From an uncultured Halieaceae bacterium (GTDB lineage Bacteria > Pseudomonadota > Gammaproteobacteria > Pseudomonadales > Halieaceae): a DNA stretch of 38,374 bases. The stretch spans positions 1-38,374 of the forward strand of contig CAJWQE010000013.1 in assembly GCA_913045375.1 (NCBI GenBank), read 5' to 3'. The first letter of the stretch is position 1. Each line of letters starts with the position of its first letter. The notes beneath the pieces are model-generated. The model had not been told where the DNA came from and made no database searches. It worked only from the letters and a program-made list of their open reading frames with translations. Shown in pieces: positions 19,913 through 33,784 of this stretch. A program made the translations under genes and the position numbers.

Positions 19913-21364
19913 ATGCAAATAGCGTCTCAATCTTCCTCGTCAGTTTCGAATACGGTGCTGTGGACACAGTGTCTCGAAGAGCTTCGGCGTGAAGTGCCAG
20001 AGGTTCAATTCAATACGTGGGTGCGACCTTTAACCGTGATGGAAGACGGTGCTGACTTTGTGTTGTGCGCTCCCAATCGATTTATCCGAGATTTTGTAGA
20101 AGAAAAATACAGCGCAACCATCTCTCAATGTCTCGCTGCTGTGAGTACCGAGGCGTCCTTGGTGTCGGTGAGGGTTGTAACTGGCGCGGGCGGGTCAATC
20201 ACGACCCAGTCAGACGCAGTAAATAACGAGTTGAGCCTGCCTGCAAACACTGTGATTCAGGATGATCAAGCTGCGAGAGTGGCGCCGGCAGAGCCGTCAC
20301 GGACAGTTAAAAAACAGGCGCCAGCCGTCGTGGTGCCATCGCATCAGCACAACCTGGTGGACGGATATACCTTTTCTAATTTTGTAGAGGGTAAGAGTAA
20401 CCAGCTAGCGATGGCCGCTGCTCAGCAGGTTGCTGAAAGTCCAGGTGACGCCTACAACCCGCTGTTCCTCTACGGAGGCGTAGGTCTGGGAAAAACCCAC
20501 CTGATGCATGCGGTAGGTAACGCGCTCAGGCAGCGCAAACCCGACGCTAAAATTGTTTACTTGCACAGCGAGCGTTTTGTCGCCGACATGGTGAAGGCCC
20601 TGCAGCTCAACGCGATTAACGATTTCAAGCGGTTTTATCGGTCAGTTGATGCATTGTTGATCGATGACATCCAGTTCTTTGCGAACAAAGATCGCAGCCA
20701 GGAAGAGTTTTTTCATACGTTCAATGCGTTGCTAGAGGGTGGTCAGCAGATGATCTTGACCTGCGATCGTTACCCTAAAGAGATCGATGGGGTCGAGGAG
20801 CGCTTGAAGAGCCGCTTTGGGTGGGGCCTTACAGTGGCGGTGGAACCGCCAGAATTGGAGACTCGCGTCGCCATCCTCATGAAGAAGGCCGAACAGTCAG
20901 GCATTGAAATGTCTCATGAGGCAGCATTCTTTATTGCACAACGAATTCGATCGAATGTTCGTGAGCTAGAAGGTGCGCTGAAGCGAGTTATTGCGAGTGC
21001 AAACTTTACCGGCAGGCCTTTTGATATCGATTTGATTAAAGAGAGCCTGAAGGACCTCTTGGCTTTGCAGGATAAACAGGTCTCGCTAGAAAACATTAAG
21101 CGGACGGTTGCGGACTACTATAAGATTAAGGTTGCGGATTTGTTGTCGAAACGCCGAAACCGCTCGGTCGCGCGCCCTAGACAAGTAGCGATGGCGCTGT
21201 CGAAGGAGCTAACGAATCATAGCTTGCCGGAGATTGGCGATGCGTTTGGGGGGAGAGACCACACGACAGTGCTTCATGCTTGTCGTAAGATAGCGGAGTT
21301 GCGTGGAACAACATCGGATATTGGGGAAGATTATAAGAATCTGCTGCGCTCACTGACTACGTGA
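19913..21364 (+). CDS. dnaA: Chromosomal replication initiator DnaA
   Basis: DnaA binds DnaA boxes as an ATP-bound oligomer and opens the origin. From the ATG at 19913 it has 483 residues (E. coli 467). An in-frame TTG 18 bases earlier has no ribosome site and is less likely. Domain I contains [25 protein letters not shown], and a low-conservation linker follows. The AAA+ domain has [16 protein letters not shown] (Walker A) and [10 protein letters not shown] (Walker B). The C-terminal domain IV carries the box-recognition motif [12 protein letters not shown]. dnaN follows after 35 bases. Confidence 0.98.
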   Translation: MQIASQSSSSVSNTVLWTQCLEELRREVPEVQFNTWVRPLTVMEDGADFVLCAPNRFIRDFVEEKYSATISQCLAAVSTEASLVSVRVVTGAGGSITTQSDAVNNELSLPANTVIQDDQAARVAPAEPSRTVKKQAPAVVVPSHQHNLVDGYTFSNFVEGKSNQLAMAAAQQVAESPGDAYNPLFLYGGVGLGKTHLMHAVGNALRQRKPDAKIVYLHSERFVADMVKALQLNAINDFKRFYRSVDALLIDDIQFFANKDRSQEEFFHTFNALLEGGQQMILTCDRYPKEIDGVEERLKSRFGWGLTVAVEPPELETRVAILMKKAEQSGIEMSHEAAFFIAQRIRSNVRELEGALKRVIASANFTGRPFDIDLIKESLKDLLALQDKQVSLENIKRTVADYYKIKVADLLSKRRNRSVARPRQVAMALSKELTNHSLPEIGDAFGGRDHTTVLHACRKIAELRGTTSDIGEDYKNLLRSLTT

Positions 21365-21399
21365 TATAAGCGTTGGCTACGACAAGAGAGATCAAACGA

Positions 21400-22512
21400 A
21401 TGAAGTTTTCGGTATCACGGGATGCGCTGATTAAGCCTTTGAACCTAGTTGCAGGTGTGGTTGAGCGTCGACAAACACTACCCATTTTATCTAACGTTCT
21501 CATGAGCTTAGAGGGCAATCGCCTGTCGCTTACAGGTACCGATCTTGAGGTGGAACTTGTTGGTCGCATCGATGTACAAAGTGAGGGTGCTGACGGGGAC
21601 ATCACAGTCCCAGCGCGAAAGCTGGTCGATATTTGTAAAAGCCTCCCCGACGGCGTCGATATTTCCTTTAGTGTGGAAGACGGCAAAGTCACTGTGCGAG
21701 CAGGGCGAAGCCGCTTCACCTTATCAACATTGCCTGCAGCAGAGTTTCCAACGGTAGAAGCGGGCGACGGCGAGATAGATTTAGATTTGGCGCAGCCACT
21801 CGTCCGCCAGATGATTGATCGCACCGGCTTCGCCATGGCGCAGCAAGATGTGCGCTATTACTTGAACGGCATGTACCTCGAGATAAAAGAGGGAAGACTG
21901 CGTTTCGTGGCAACAGACGGACACCGCTTAGCGTTGTGTACGGCCCCTGGACAGGTAGCTGCAGATGACAAGTCCGTGATTGTGCCGCGTAAAGGTATCT
22001 TGGAGTTGTCGCGATTATTGGACGGCGATGGTTCTGTTACGTTGAGTGTAGGCTCTAACCATATCCGTGCGGCAACTGATCAGTTCACATTCACGTCAAA
22101 GTTGGTTGATGGCAAGTTCCCCGAGTATGAGCGGGTGCTTCCTCGATCGCCTGACAAGTCGGTGTCGGGAGATCGGTCGGAGTTGCGGCAAGCGTTTACG
22201 CGCACGGCTATTCTTTCTAACGAAAAGTATCGTGGCGTGAGACTGTCGTTGACGCCGGGTTCTCTGGAAATTACCGCGAACAACCCTGAGCAGGAGCAGG
22301 CGGAGGAGTCTGTGCCGGTGGATTACGCCGGAGACGCGCTCGAGGTTGGTTTCAACGTTAGCTACTTGCTGGACGTTATGGGCGTGCTAACTGGCGCTAC
22401 TGTGCGCATGTCGCTCTCTGACTCGGCGAGCTCTGCGTTAATCGAAGAAGGAGAAGCGGGCGGTGATACAGACGCAGAAGCGTTGTATGTCGTTATGCCC
22501 ATGCGGTTGTAA
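21400..22512 (+). CDS. dnaN: DNA polymerase III beta sliding clamp
   Basis: DnaN is the ring-shaped processivity clamp. The start is the ATG at 21400 (MKFSVSRDALIKPL, 370 residues; E. coli 366), with AGAGAG 9 bases upstream. An in-frame TTG at 21373 would add residues absent from the family. RQTLPILSNVLM and the C-terminal VVMPMRL, which forms part of the peptide-binding cleft, are intact. It lies in a dnaA-dnaN-recF-gyrB run. Confidence 0.98.
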   Translation: MKFSVSRDALIKPLNLVAGVVERRQTLPILSNVLMSLEGNRLSLTGTDLEVELVGRIDVQSEGADGDITVPARKLVDICKSLPDGVDISFSVEDGKVTVRAGRSRFTLSTLPAAEFPTVEAGDGEIDLDLAQPLVRQMIDRTGFAMAQQDVRYYLNGMYLEIKEGRLRFVATDGHRLALCTAPGQVAADDKSVIVPRKGILELSRLLDGDGSVTLSVGSNHIRAATDQFTFTSKLVDGKFPEYERVLPRSPDKSVSGDRSELRQAFTRTAILSNEKYRGVRLSLTPGSLEITANNPEQEQAEESVPVDYAGDALEVGFNVSYLLDVMGVLTGATVRMSLSDSASSALIEEGEAGGDTDAEALYVVMPMRL

Positions 22513-22530
22513 GCCACTCCTGATAACGCT

Positions 22531-26077
<3,547 letters not shown>

Positions 26078-26102
26078 CCACGATATTTTCGGCTAGTTGT
26101 AT

Positions 26103-27461
26103 CTAATTGTCGCTATCGTCTTCTTTGTTGCTGGGCTTGTCAGTCGCCAGCGAGAGCTGGCTAGCGTCAGTTTGATCAGGCAGTACGTCCAGGTTTTCAG
26201 GAAAGGTTTTTGAAACGCGTGTTGATAGCGTCTGAAACCGATCTACTTTCCCGTGTAGCCCCTGTCTCCCTACGAGGCTCTTTACAGCTTCGTTATAACG
26301 TTTGGTTGTTTGCGACAACGAAGCGCCTACGCTTTCCATGCGTTCAGCTACCAAACACACAGCATTGAAAATGTCGCCAGCACGATCACTAATATCGCGT
26401 GCCTCGGCATTACTTCGCTCGACCATCCAGAGGTTCGCTACGGTGCGCAAGATCGGCATAAGCGTCGTGTGCGAGACGAGAATGACGTTCTTCCGATACC
26501 CATAGTTAAAGAGGTCACGTTGCGTGCGCATAATCTCGATGTACGCAGGCTCCACCGGCATGAACATGAGGACGAAATCTGGGCTTTGCAAACCAGCGAG
26601 GTTGGCATAGTCCTTCTCGGAGAGTTGGTCTATGTGGCGTTTTACGGCGGCCGCGTGTGCTGCAAGGCTCTGCGTTCGTTCGCTGTCATCCTCGGCAGTG
26701 ATTGCGCGCTCGTAATCAACCAGTGACACCTTGCTATCGATGACAATGTGTTTGTCTTGAGGAAGGAAAATGACAAAGTCGGGAAGCATCCGCTGTCCGT
26801 CTTCACCTTTAAAGGCCTGCTGAGCCTCAAAATGCTCGCCGCGCCGAAGGCCGGCTAATTCGAGTGTCCGCTCTAGCTGTGCTTCACCCCAGTTCCCCAC
26901 GAGCTTTTTGTCGCCCTTGAGCGCTTGCGTGAGGTTGCTTGCTTCTGATGACATCTCCTGACCTACGTCATGAAGCTGCTTAATCTGCGTTTTGAGCGCT
27001 GCGTTTTGTCCTGTTAAGTCGCTGTGAACTTGGTTAACTCTGCTTTGAAAACCATCGATCTTCTCCGAAAGTGGCTTAAGTAGCTGGTTTAATGATTCCT
27101 GATTTCGGGTAGATAGTGACTTCTCACCTTGACTGACCAGCGCCTGCGCTGTCTTTTCAAACTCGAGTCGAAGCATCTTCTTCGCATCTTCGAGTAAAGC
27201 GATTTTTTCGGCGTGTTCCGTTTCCTTTAGAGCAAGTGTCGCCTTGAGACCCTCTTCGCGACCTGAACTGGCAACCAGGTTTTGATTCATTTCCTCCAGT
27301 TGCCGCTTAAGCGCTTCGACCTCTTCTTTCGCAATATCGCCACGAGCGAGCGAATCAGCCACCGATTCGCGATAAGCACTGTGTTTCCGAATCAGTAGGC
27401 CGATAGCAATAGCGCTGGCTGAGATAAGTGCGAGAGCTACGACTACGGCATCAAATGACAT
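26103..27461 (-). CDS. rmuC: RmuC family DNA recombination protein
   Basis: RmuC-family proteins limit DNA inversion rearrangements and contain a predicted PD-(D/E)XK-like nuclease fold. From the ATG at 27461 the protein has 452 residues: one N-terminal membrane helix (about 3-21), a long coiled coil (about 30-150), then the conserved core. The core contains GNWGEAQLERTLELAGL, LPDFVIFLPQDKHIVIDSKV and FMPVEPAYIEI. An in-frame ATG at 27503 would overlap glyS and is unlikely. It is 13 bases downstream of glyS, and convergent with gyrB across a 25-base gap without an obvious terminator. Confidence 0.92.
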   Translation of the reverse strand: MSFDAVVVALALISASAIAIGLLIRKHSAYRESVADSLARGDIAKEEVEALKRQLEEMNQNLVASSGREEGLKATLALKETEHAEKIALLEDAKKMLRLEFEKTAQALVSQGEKSLSTRNQESLNQLLKPLSEKIDGFQSRVNQVHSDLTGQNAALKTQIKQLHDVGQEMSSEASNLTQALKGDKKLVGNWGEAQLERTLELAGLRRGEHFEAQQAFKGEDGQRMLPDFVIFLPQDKHIVIDSKVSLVDYERAITAEDDSERTQSLAAHAAAVKRHIDQLSEKDYANLAGLQSPDFVLMFMPVEPAYIEIMRTQRDLFNYGYRKNVILVSHTTLMPILRTVANLWMVERSNAEARDISDRAGDIFNAVCLVAERMESVGASLSQTTKRYNEAVKSLVGRQGLHGKVDRFQTLSTRVSKTFPENLDVLPDQTDASQLSLATDKPSNKEDDSDN

Positions 27462-27474
27462 GAATAAGCAGGCC

Positions 27475-29538
27475 TTATCTGGCGAGTACCGCGAGATCAG
27501 CAACTTTCAAAAACTGACCGCGCAACTCTTGGAGCAGCGCTAAACGGTTCAGACGAACACTCGCATCGTCTGCGTTAACCAGTACGTTGTCAAAGAACGC
27601 ATCCACGGGTTCTCGAAGTTGGGCTAAGTTCGACAGGGCCTGTGGGTAGTCGTTATCAGCAACTGCTAGGTCTAGGGATGCTTGAGATTCGGTCAGTGCT
27701 GCGCGCAAGGCTAGCTCGGCTGTTTCTGTCAGCAGTTGTTCATTAATCGCTGGCAAAGTTTCATCTACTTTCGTCAGGATGTTGGCAACCCGCTTGTTGG
27801 CAGCAGCAAGCGCATTTGCAGCGTCAGATCCCGCAAAGCTCGCTACTGCTAGGCTTCGACAATCGATATCGCCAATGGTCTCAGTGCCGACAGCGGTCAC
27901 ACTTCGCAGTATGTCCACCGATACCCCCTGCTCCTCATAATGTGCAGGTAAACGATCAAGTAGATACGCCTTCACCGTATCAACAACGCCCTCATCCAAC
28001 ACGCCCGAGGGGAAGGACTGCTTCGCCGTCGTCAAAATCATTTCGAGATTTGCCGTCGGGGCAAAGGTGAGGAGTATTCGAATGACGGCGAGTGACGCTC
28101 GGCGCAGCGCAAAGGGATCTTTCGATCCTGTTGGCACCTGCCCTATTCCAAAGATGCCAATCAAAGTATCGAGTCTGTCGGCTAAGGCTAGTGCTGCCGA
28201 CTCTGGAGACTGGGGTAATTGGTCACCCGAAAACTTTGGCCAGTAATGTTGCTCAATGGCATTGGCAACGGCCTCCGGCGCTCCGTCATGCAGTGCGTAG
28301 TGCCGCCCTGCTATACCCTGAAGCTCCGGAAACTCTCCTACCATGTCGGATACAAGATCGGCCTTAATCAAACAACCTGCGGCCTTTACCGTTGCCTTAT
28401 CAGCACCAAGAGTTTGGCTTAAGGTTTGTGCCACCTCCGAAATACGCGTCTGCTTTTCCGCTAGGGTTCCAAGATCTCTCTGGAATAACACGCTCTCTAA
28501 TCGCAGGGCCTTGCTCGCGAGTGTTGTCTCTTTGTCTGTGTCAAAGAAAAACGCGGCGTCAGCTAGGCGCGGACGGATAACCTTCTCGTTTCCATAAACG
28601 ACAGCCTCCGGGCGCTTGCTTTCGATGTTGGAGATAGTAATAAATGATGGGACTAACTCGCCGTCGGGGTGCTCTATGTGAAAGTACTTCTGGTGTTCGC
28701 GCATCGATGAAATCAGAGCTTGTCGTGGCACCGTGAGGAACGACTCATCGAAACTACCGCGCAAGGCTACTGGCCACTCGACCAGCCCTGTCACTTCTCC
28801 GAGCAGGTTGTCATCGATAACGACTCGTTCGTCCTTGGAGGCTAGTCCCTCGACTTGGCCTCGTATCAGCGCTTTGCGCTCGTCCACCGAAGCGATGACA
28901 AACTGCTCTTTCAATGTCGCCTCGTAGGCATCGGCATGGGCTACGGTGACCGATGACTGACCATGAAAGCGATGGCCTCGTGATACACGATCGGAGGTCA
29001 ACCCGAATAGAGAGACCTCAATGACTTCGGCTCCGCAGAGTAATACTAGCCATTGCACCGGCCGCAGAAATTCGTGGCGCTCCCTGCCCCATCGCATGCG
29101 TTTCGAGACTGGGATATTTTCCACTGCCTGTGTGACAACGGCTGGCAGTACGTCAGTACACAAGGCCCCTGCCGCTACCTTACGAACACCCAGCCGGTCA
29201 CCTTTTTCTGTGCTGATTATCTGCAGTTCGTCAGCACTCATTCCCTGCTTTTTTGCAAAACCCACGGCGGCGGGCGTCCAGCTCCCATCATCCGCTTTTG
29301 CTGCTGCCACCGGTGGCCCTAAGACCTCCTGCTCTGTGTCATCGGCGCACTCTTGGACGTTCTCAATCAGAACCGCCAGGCGTCTGGTAGTAGCGAATAC
29401 GGTCATTTCGCCGGTTGCGAGCCCGTGTTGCTCAAGACCAGAAGCCATTCCACTGGCCAGGGCATTAGCCATGCCTTCGTACTCACCGGCGGGGAGTTCC
29501 TCAGTGCCGAGCTCAAATAAGACTGTTTGAGTACTCAT
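27475..29538 (-). CDS. glyS: Glycyl-tRNA synthetase beta subunit
   Basis: GlyS is the tRNA-binding subunit of the bacterial alpha2beta2 glycyl-tRNA synthetase. The protein has 687 residues (E. coli 689). The N terminus [21 protein letters not shown], the [20 protein letters not shown] block and [19 protein letters not shown] are all conserved. [12 protein letters not shown] appears here as [18 protein letters not shown]. The start overlaps the glyQ stop by 4 bases (ATGA), consistent with equal synthesis of both subunits. Confidence 0.98.
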   Translation of the reverse strand: MSTQTVLFELGTEELPAGEYEGMANALASGMASGLEQHGLATGEMTVFATTRRLAVLIENVQECADDTEQEVLGPPVAAAKADDGSWTPAAVGFAKKQGMSADELQIISTEKGDRLGVRKVAAGALCTDVLPAVVTQAVENIPVSKRMRWGRERHEFLRPVQWLVLLCGAEVIEVSLFGLTSDRVSRGHRFHGQSSVTVAHADAYEATLKEQFVIASVDERKALIRGQVEGLASKDERVVIDDNLLGEVTGLVEWPVALRGSFDESFLTVPRQALISSMREHQKYFHIEHPDGELVPSFITISNIESKRPEAVVYGNEKVIRPRLADAAFFFDTDKETTLASKALRLESVLFQRDLGTLAEKQTRISEVAQTLSQTLGADKATVKAAGCLIKADLVSDMVGEFPELQGIAGRHYALHDGAPEAVANAIEQHYWPKFSGDQLPQSPESAALALADRLDTLIGIFGIGQVPTGSKDPFALRRASLAVIRILLTFAPTANLEMILTTAKQSFPSGVLDEGVVDTVKAYLLDRLPAHYEEQGVSVDILRSVTAVGTETIGDIDCRSLAVASFAGSDAANALAAANKRVANILTKVDETLPAINEQLLTETAELALRAALTESQASLDLAVADNDYPQALSNLAQLREPVDAFFDNVLVNADDASVRLNRLALLQELRGQFLKVADLAVLAR

Positions 29539-30473
29539 GCCGCAGACTCCTCTGCCAGCGCTTTAAGCGCCGCTTCGGCTAGATCTTTATCGGCTAGAGG
29601 GAAACCCAATTTGGCGCGAGACGCGACGTAACCCTGCGCAGCTAATCGCGCCAGAGTTCTTACCCGGAGAATATAGCGCTGTCGCTCCGTCACACTGATC
29701 GCATGTCGTGCATCCAGCAAATTAAAGGTATGCGACGCCTTCATCACAAACTCATAGGCCGGAAGTGGCAGTTCGAGGGAAACCAATCGCTCAGCTTCCT
29801 TTTCGCAAAATTCGAAATAGCCGAACAGGTGATCAACATCTGCCTGCTGGAAATTGAACGTCGACATTTCCACTTCGTTCTGATGGAAAACATCGCCGTA
29901 CTTAATGGTGCCCGTTGGCGTCTCAGACCAGACAAGGTCATAAACCGAATCGACGTCCTGCAGGTACATTGCCAGGCGCTCAATACCGTACGTAATTTCG
30001 CCGGTGACAGGTAGGCACTCGAGTCCACCGGCTTGCTGGAAGTATGTAAACTGAGACACCTCCATACCATTGAGCCAGACCTCCCAACCAAGTCCCCACG
30101 CACCTAGGGTGGGTGATTCCCAGTTATCCTCGACGAATCTGACATCGTGCTCGAGCGGATCGAGTCCGAGTCGTCTCAGGCTATCGAGGTAGCGCTCTTG
30201 GAAGTCGGCGGGCGATGGTTTCATGACCACCTGAAACTGGTAGTAGTGCTGCAAGCGATTAGGGTTCTCGCCATACCGGCCATCCTGTGGCCGTCGGCTT
30301 GGCTGAACATAAGCCGAATTCCAGTTTTCGGGGCCTAGCGCTTTCAGAAAGGTTGCAGGATGAAACGTTCCAGCTCCCACTTCGAGGTCAAGCGGTTGAA
30401 GAATCACGCAACCGTTTTCTCCCCAGAAGCTCTGAAGCTCTAGGATTAGCTCTTGGAAAGTCAATGAACTCAC
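29535..30473 (-). CDS. glyQ: Glycyl-tRNA synthetase alpha subunit
   Basis: GlyQ is the catalytic class II subunit forming glycyl-adenylate. Conserved stretches are [43 protein letters not shown] and [22 protein letters not shown], and it ends with the class II-type helices. I set the start at GTG 30473 ([11 protein letters not shown], 312 residues; E. coli 303). The frame remains open to 30557, but the extra 28 residues would cross the promoter region and are not found in the family. Start choice is the main uncertainty. Confidence 0.95.
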   Translation of the reverse strand: MSSLTFQELILELQSFWGENGCVILQPLDLEVGAGTFHPATFLKALGPENWNSAYVQPSRRPQDGRYGENPNRLQHYYQFQVVMKPSPADFQERYLDSLRRLGLDPLEHDVRFVEDNWESPTLGAWGLGWEVWLNGMEVSQFTYFQQAGGLECLPVTGEITYGIERLAMYLQDVDSVYDLVWSETPTGTIKYGDVFHQNEVEMSTFNFQQADVDHLFGYFEFCEKEAERLVSLELPLPAYEFVMKASHTFNLLDARHAISVTERQRYILRVRTLARLAAQGYVASRAKLGFPLADKDLAEAALKALAEESAA

Positions 30474-30501
30474 TTCTCTGTCCCGAATTACCGAAGGGTG
30501 A

Positions 30502-30529
30502 AGTATACAGTGGCCAGCACTGGCATAAT
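30502..30529. promoter_or_regulatory. Divergent glyQ / acyltransferase promoter region with dyad
   Basis: A minus-strand -10-like TATACT (30507-30502) and a plus-strand CATAAT (30524-30529) flank the dyad GCCAG-CA-CTGGC (30513-30524). Neither -10 has a good -35 at 17 bases. The layout suggests back-to-back promoters that could share a regulator, but no regulator can be named. Confidence 0.3.
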
Positions 30530-30561
30530 ATGAGCAACCAGACCGAATTAAGCGCATCTCT

Positions 30562-31518
30562 GTGCCAAAGAATCACAATTCACTGAAATTTCGACTGAAA
30601 GACAGGCTCGCTGTAACGATTTTGCGATCGGTATTGCGGCTGTCAGCACTTGTGCCTCTTGAGGTGGCGCGGTCGGTGGGCCGTCTTGTTGGGCGTCTGG
30701 CGTTTAGGATGAACACGCAGACGGTGCGCGTTGTGTGCAGAAATATTGAGCTGGCATACCCACAACTGCCGGCAGATCAACAAGCGGCACTGATGGAAGA
30801 GGCAGTGCTGGAGCAAGGTGCGCTGACCGCTGAATTGGGGCATGTTTGGCGCCGCTCCCCTGCCTACGTCATGTCCAAACTTAGGGTTGTTGGAATTGAG
30901 CACCTCGAAGCTGCCGCAGCGGATGAGCGAGGCGTTTTAGTACTCGCACCGCACGTCGGTAACTGGGAGGTATTGCCCCATCACCTGGTAACCCAAGGCG
31001 ATCTTCTGGGACTGTTTGAACCCCCAAAATTACCATCGGTAGGCTCGCTCGTCCTGGAGGCAAGAAAGCGCCCCGGCGGTGCGTATGTACCGACAACCCC
31101 GAAAGGCCTGGTGCAACTGGTTAGGCATTTTAAGCGCGGTGGCCTCACGGGTATTTTGCCCGATCAAGTGCCGGCGCATGAATCAGGTGGGTTAAATGTT
31201 CCGTTCAGGGGCATCGAGTGTTTCACAGCAAGCCTCTGTGCCAATTTGTTGTCGAAATCGGGTGCACGCGCTGTACTCGCCGGCGTTTTCCGCGTGAAGG
31301 GAGGGTGGGAGTTAGTCTATTTGCCGGCATCTGCTGACATTTACAATGAGGATTTAGAGGTTGCACTGACGGTGATGAACCAGGACATTGAGACACTGAT
31401 ATCTGGTCGAGATGCACAGTATCAATGGTCATATAAACGCTTTAGAACCTTGCCACGGGGCACAACCAACCACTACGACGGCGTCAAACGGGCGTCTCAC
31501 AAGGATCCCGCGCGATGA
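30562..31518 (+). CDS. LpxL/HtrB-family lipid A acyltransferase
   Basis: Members transfer a late acyl chain (usually lauroyl or myristoyl) from ACP to Kdo2-lipid A precursors at the inner membrane. The 318-residue protein has an N-terminal hydrophobic region, then the HX4(D/E) catalytic motif APHVGNWE (His131, Glu136). GILPDQVP (about 198-204) and NVPFRG (about 212-217) follow, matching the family. Which position it acylates cannot be told from sequence alone; the Pseudomonas gene near glyQ is a hydroxylauroyl-type HtrB. The start is GTG at 30562 and the stop overlaps the djlA ATG by 4 bases. Confidence 0.88.
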   Translation: MPKNHNSLKFRLKDRLAVTILRSVLRLSALVPLEVARSVGRLVGRLAFRMNTQTVRVVCRNIELAYPQLPADQQAALMEEAVLEQGALTAELGHVWRRSPAYVMSKLRVVGIEHLEAAAADERGVLVLAPHVGNWEVLPHHLVTQGDLLGLFEPPKLPSVGSLVLEARKRPGGAYVPTTPKGLVQLVRHFKRGGLTGILPDQVPAHESGGLNVPFRGIECFTASLCANLLSKSGARAVLAGVFRVKGGWELVYLPASADIYNEDLEVALTVMNQDIETLISGRDAQYQWSYKRFRTLPRGTTNHYDGVKRASHKDPAR

Positions 31519-32324
31519 ATGTCTACACAGGTAAGATTCTCGGCAGCTTGCTTGGGTTTTTGACACTCGGCGTCATCGGCGGTCTGGTTGGTTTTTTTGT
31601 GGGGCACCTCTTTGATTCGGGCTTGGTGAGAGCCATTCGTATGACAGGTCCTGATGGGCTTCATGCGTTACAGCAAGAGTTTTTTGATACGACGTTTGTC
31701 ATGCTGGGATACATAGCAAAGGCAGATGGCCGTGTATCAGAGTCAGAGATCGCGCAGGCTGAAGCGATGTTTTCTCAGCTCAGGCTTACACCTTTGCAAC
31801 GAGCCTCGGCTATCAAACGTTTTAAGCGTGGCGCGGAGTCTGATTTTGATCCCTCTGCCGAGCTGTTGCGATTTCGGAGGACGGCGTCGCTTAGACCTCA
31901 AACGTCTCAGACACTGATGCTCTTTTTGGTCGGTATGGCGTTAGCTGATGGTCGACTGGATACCGCTGAGCGCAACGCCCTTGCTCGAGTGGCTAAAACG
32001 CTGGGTATTTCAGATGCTGCCCTGCAGCGAATTATTAGCATGGTGGCTGCCCAGGCTAACTTTGGCGATCAGCGTCAGCACCAACGGCAGCAATACCAAC
32101 CGCAGCGTAGTCAGCTCGCAGACGCTTACAAGGCTCTGGGTGTGAGCGCCGATGTTGATGACCGTGAGTTGAAAAAGGCTTACCGCCGGCTCATGAGCGA
32201 AAATCACCCGGATAAATTGAGTGCTCGAGGTGTTCCTAAGGAGATGGTTGACCTCGCGACTGAACGCTCACAAAACATCACAACAGCTTATGACTTGATC
32301 AAGGAGTCGCGCGGGCTGAGGTAA
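31515..32324 (+). CDS. djlA: Membrane-anchored DnaJ-like co-chaperone DjlA
   Basis: DjlA is an inner-membrane J-domain protein that stimulates DnaK. In this 269-residue protein a glycine-rich membrane helix (about 8-33, GFLTLGVIGGLVGFFVG) is followed by a TerB-like helical domain (about 50-185) with YIAKADGRVSESEI and ALADGRLDTAERNAL. A Gln-rich linker (186-199) leads to the C-terminal J domain (201-269) with HPD at 231-233. This order is diagnostic. It is translationally coupled to the acyltransferase by ATGA, and converges on trkH with an 11-base gap. Confidence 0.95.
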   Translation: MNVYTGKILGSLLGFLTLGVIGGLVGFFVGHLFDSGLVRAIRMTGPDGLHALQQEFFDTTFVMLGYIAKADGRVSESEIAQAEAMFSQLRLTPLQRASAIKRFKRGAESDFDPSAELLRFRRTASLRPQTSQTLMLFLVGMALADGRLDTAERNALARVAKTLGISDAALQRIISMVAAQANFGDQRQHQRQQYQPQRSQLADAYKALGVSADVDDRELKKAYRRLMSENHPDKLSARGVPKEMVDLATERSQNITTAYDLIKESRGLR

Positions 32325-32335
32325 CTTAGGCTGAT

Positions 32336-33784
32336 TTAAGGTCGCCAGAAGGTGGGCGTAAAGAGAATCAGCAACGTGAAGATCTCAAGTCGTCCAAGCA
32401 GCATTGCCATACACAAAATCAACTTACCGGCATCGGTGACGGTGGCGTAGTTGGCTGCAACGGAGCCTAAGCCTGGCCCTAGGTTATTGATCGCGGCGAT
32501 AACCGCGCTGGCGGCAGATAGGAAGTCCAAGCCAGTTGCCAGCATACACAGCACTAGAATGAACGACGAAAACATGTAGACCGCGAAGAAACTCCAAACT
32601 GCGCTGACTACCTCGGGACGCACTCTTCGGTGATCGAGCTTTAACGGAATAACCGCATTGGGGTGGAGCAGTTGTCGGAGTTCTCTTAAGCCCTGCCGAA
32701 AGACAAGCAAGATGCGCATGGCTTTCATGCCGCCGCCGGTGGAACCCGCGCAGGCGCCCATTACACTGAGCATGATCAGAAATATCGGTAGGAAGGAGGG
32801 CCACGCGGCGAAGTGATCGCTGGCATAGCCAGTGGTCGTCGCAATCGATACGGTTTGGAATAAACCGTGAATAATAGCTTTGTCTGCCGACAGCGTACCC
32901 ATAGCCACGAGCGTGATGCAGGTGACAATGGTCGAGATAAGTAACACGCCGGAGAAAAACTTTGTCTCTGAATCGAAGCGATAAATCCCGGGATTGCGTT
33001 TGGAGAACGCAACAAAGTGAAGGCCAAAATTGACGGCGCTGATCAGCATGAAGAGGCAGGCAATCAGCAGGATAACGTCGCTTTGGAAATAACCCATACT
33101 GGCGTCATGCGTTGAAAATCCGCCGATGGCGATGGTTGAAAATGCATGGCTTATGGCATCGAACGCTGACATACCAGCGAGGTAATACGCTGCGGCACAA
33201 GCGACGGTCAGTCCCAAATAAATGGAGAAAAGCGCTTTCGCGGTCGATGTGATGCGAGGCGTTAATTTGCTGTCTTTCGCAGGACCTGTGCTTTCAGCTC
33301 GATAAAGCTGTACGCCGCCGATACCCAACATTGGCAGCACGGCTACGGCCAATACAATGATCCCGATACCACCTAGCCACTGGAGTAGCTGCCGGTAGAG
33401 CAGGATGGACTGAGGCAGCGCGTCGAGGCCAGCCAGAACCGTAGCCCCTGTCGTTGTCAGTCCCGAGACAGACTCAAAGACAGCATCAAACACCGACACC
33501 TGGATGGCGTCACTGAGCAGAAATGGCAGTGATCCATAGAGACTGAGGACGATCCAAAAAGCAGCGGTTACTAGAAAGCCATCGCGAATCTGTAACTCGG
33601 TATTAACGCGCTGAGTTAGCAACGATAAAGCAACGCCCGACATGGCGGTGGCAGCGAAGGCCTGCCCAAAAACTTCGGCGGTGCCGTCTTCCTGTACCCA
33701 ACCTAAGACCAATGAAGGCAAGGTCCCTAGGCTGAACAGCATGAGCAATAGGCCGACGATACGAATGCACAGCCCAATATTCAT
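32336..33784 (-). CDS. trkH: Trk potassium uptake channel TrkH
   Basis: TrkH is the membrane pore of the Trk K+ uptake system. The 482-residue protein (E. coli 483) has many hydrophobic helices and four recognisable selectivity-filter loops: SGLTTTGATVL, TIAIGGFSTHDAS, ATTTGYASDH and NLGPGLGSVAANY. GACAGSTGGGMKAMRILLVFR is also conserved. It overlaps the trkA stop (TAATG), so pore and regulatory subunit are made from one transcript. Confidence 0.97.
   Translation of the reverse strand: MNIGLCIRIVGLLLMLFSLGTLPSLVLGWVQEDGTAEVFGQAFAATAMSGVALSLLTQRVNTELQIRDGFLVTAAFWIVLSLYGSLPFLLSDAIQVSVFDAVFESVSGLTTTGATVLAGLDALPQSILLYRQLLQWLGGIGIIVLAVAVLPMLGIGGVQLYRAESTGPAKDSKLTPRITSTAKALFSIYLGLTVACAAAYYLAGMSAFDAISHAFSTIAIGGFSTHDASMGYFQSDVILLIACLFMLISAVNFGLHFVAFSKRNPGIYRFDSETKFFSGVLLISTIVTCITLVAMGTLSADKAIIHGLFQTVSIATTTGYASDHFAAWPSFLPIFLIMLSVMGACAGSTGGGMKAMRILLVFRQGLRELRQLLHPNAVIPLKLDHRRVRPEVVSAVWSFFAVYMFSSFILVLCMLATGLDFLSAASAVIAAINNLGPGLGSVAANYATVTDAGKLILCMAMLLGRLEIFTLLILFTPTFWRP

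Noticed and set aside
26078..26102. Terminator between convergent gyrB and rmuC
   Set aside because: The 25-base gap has no hairpin or T-tract.
29021..29530. 169-codon plus-strand frame
   Set aside because: Antisense to glyS; Ser/Thr-rich shadow of a certain gene.
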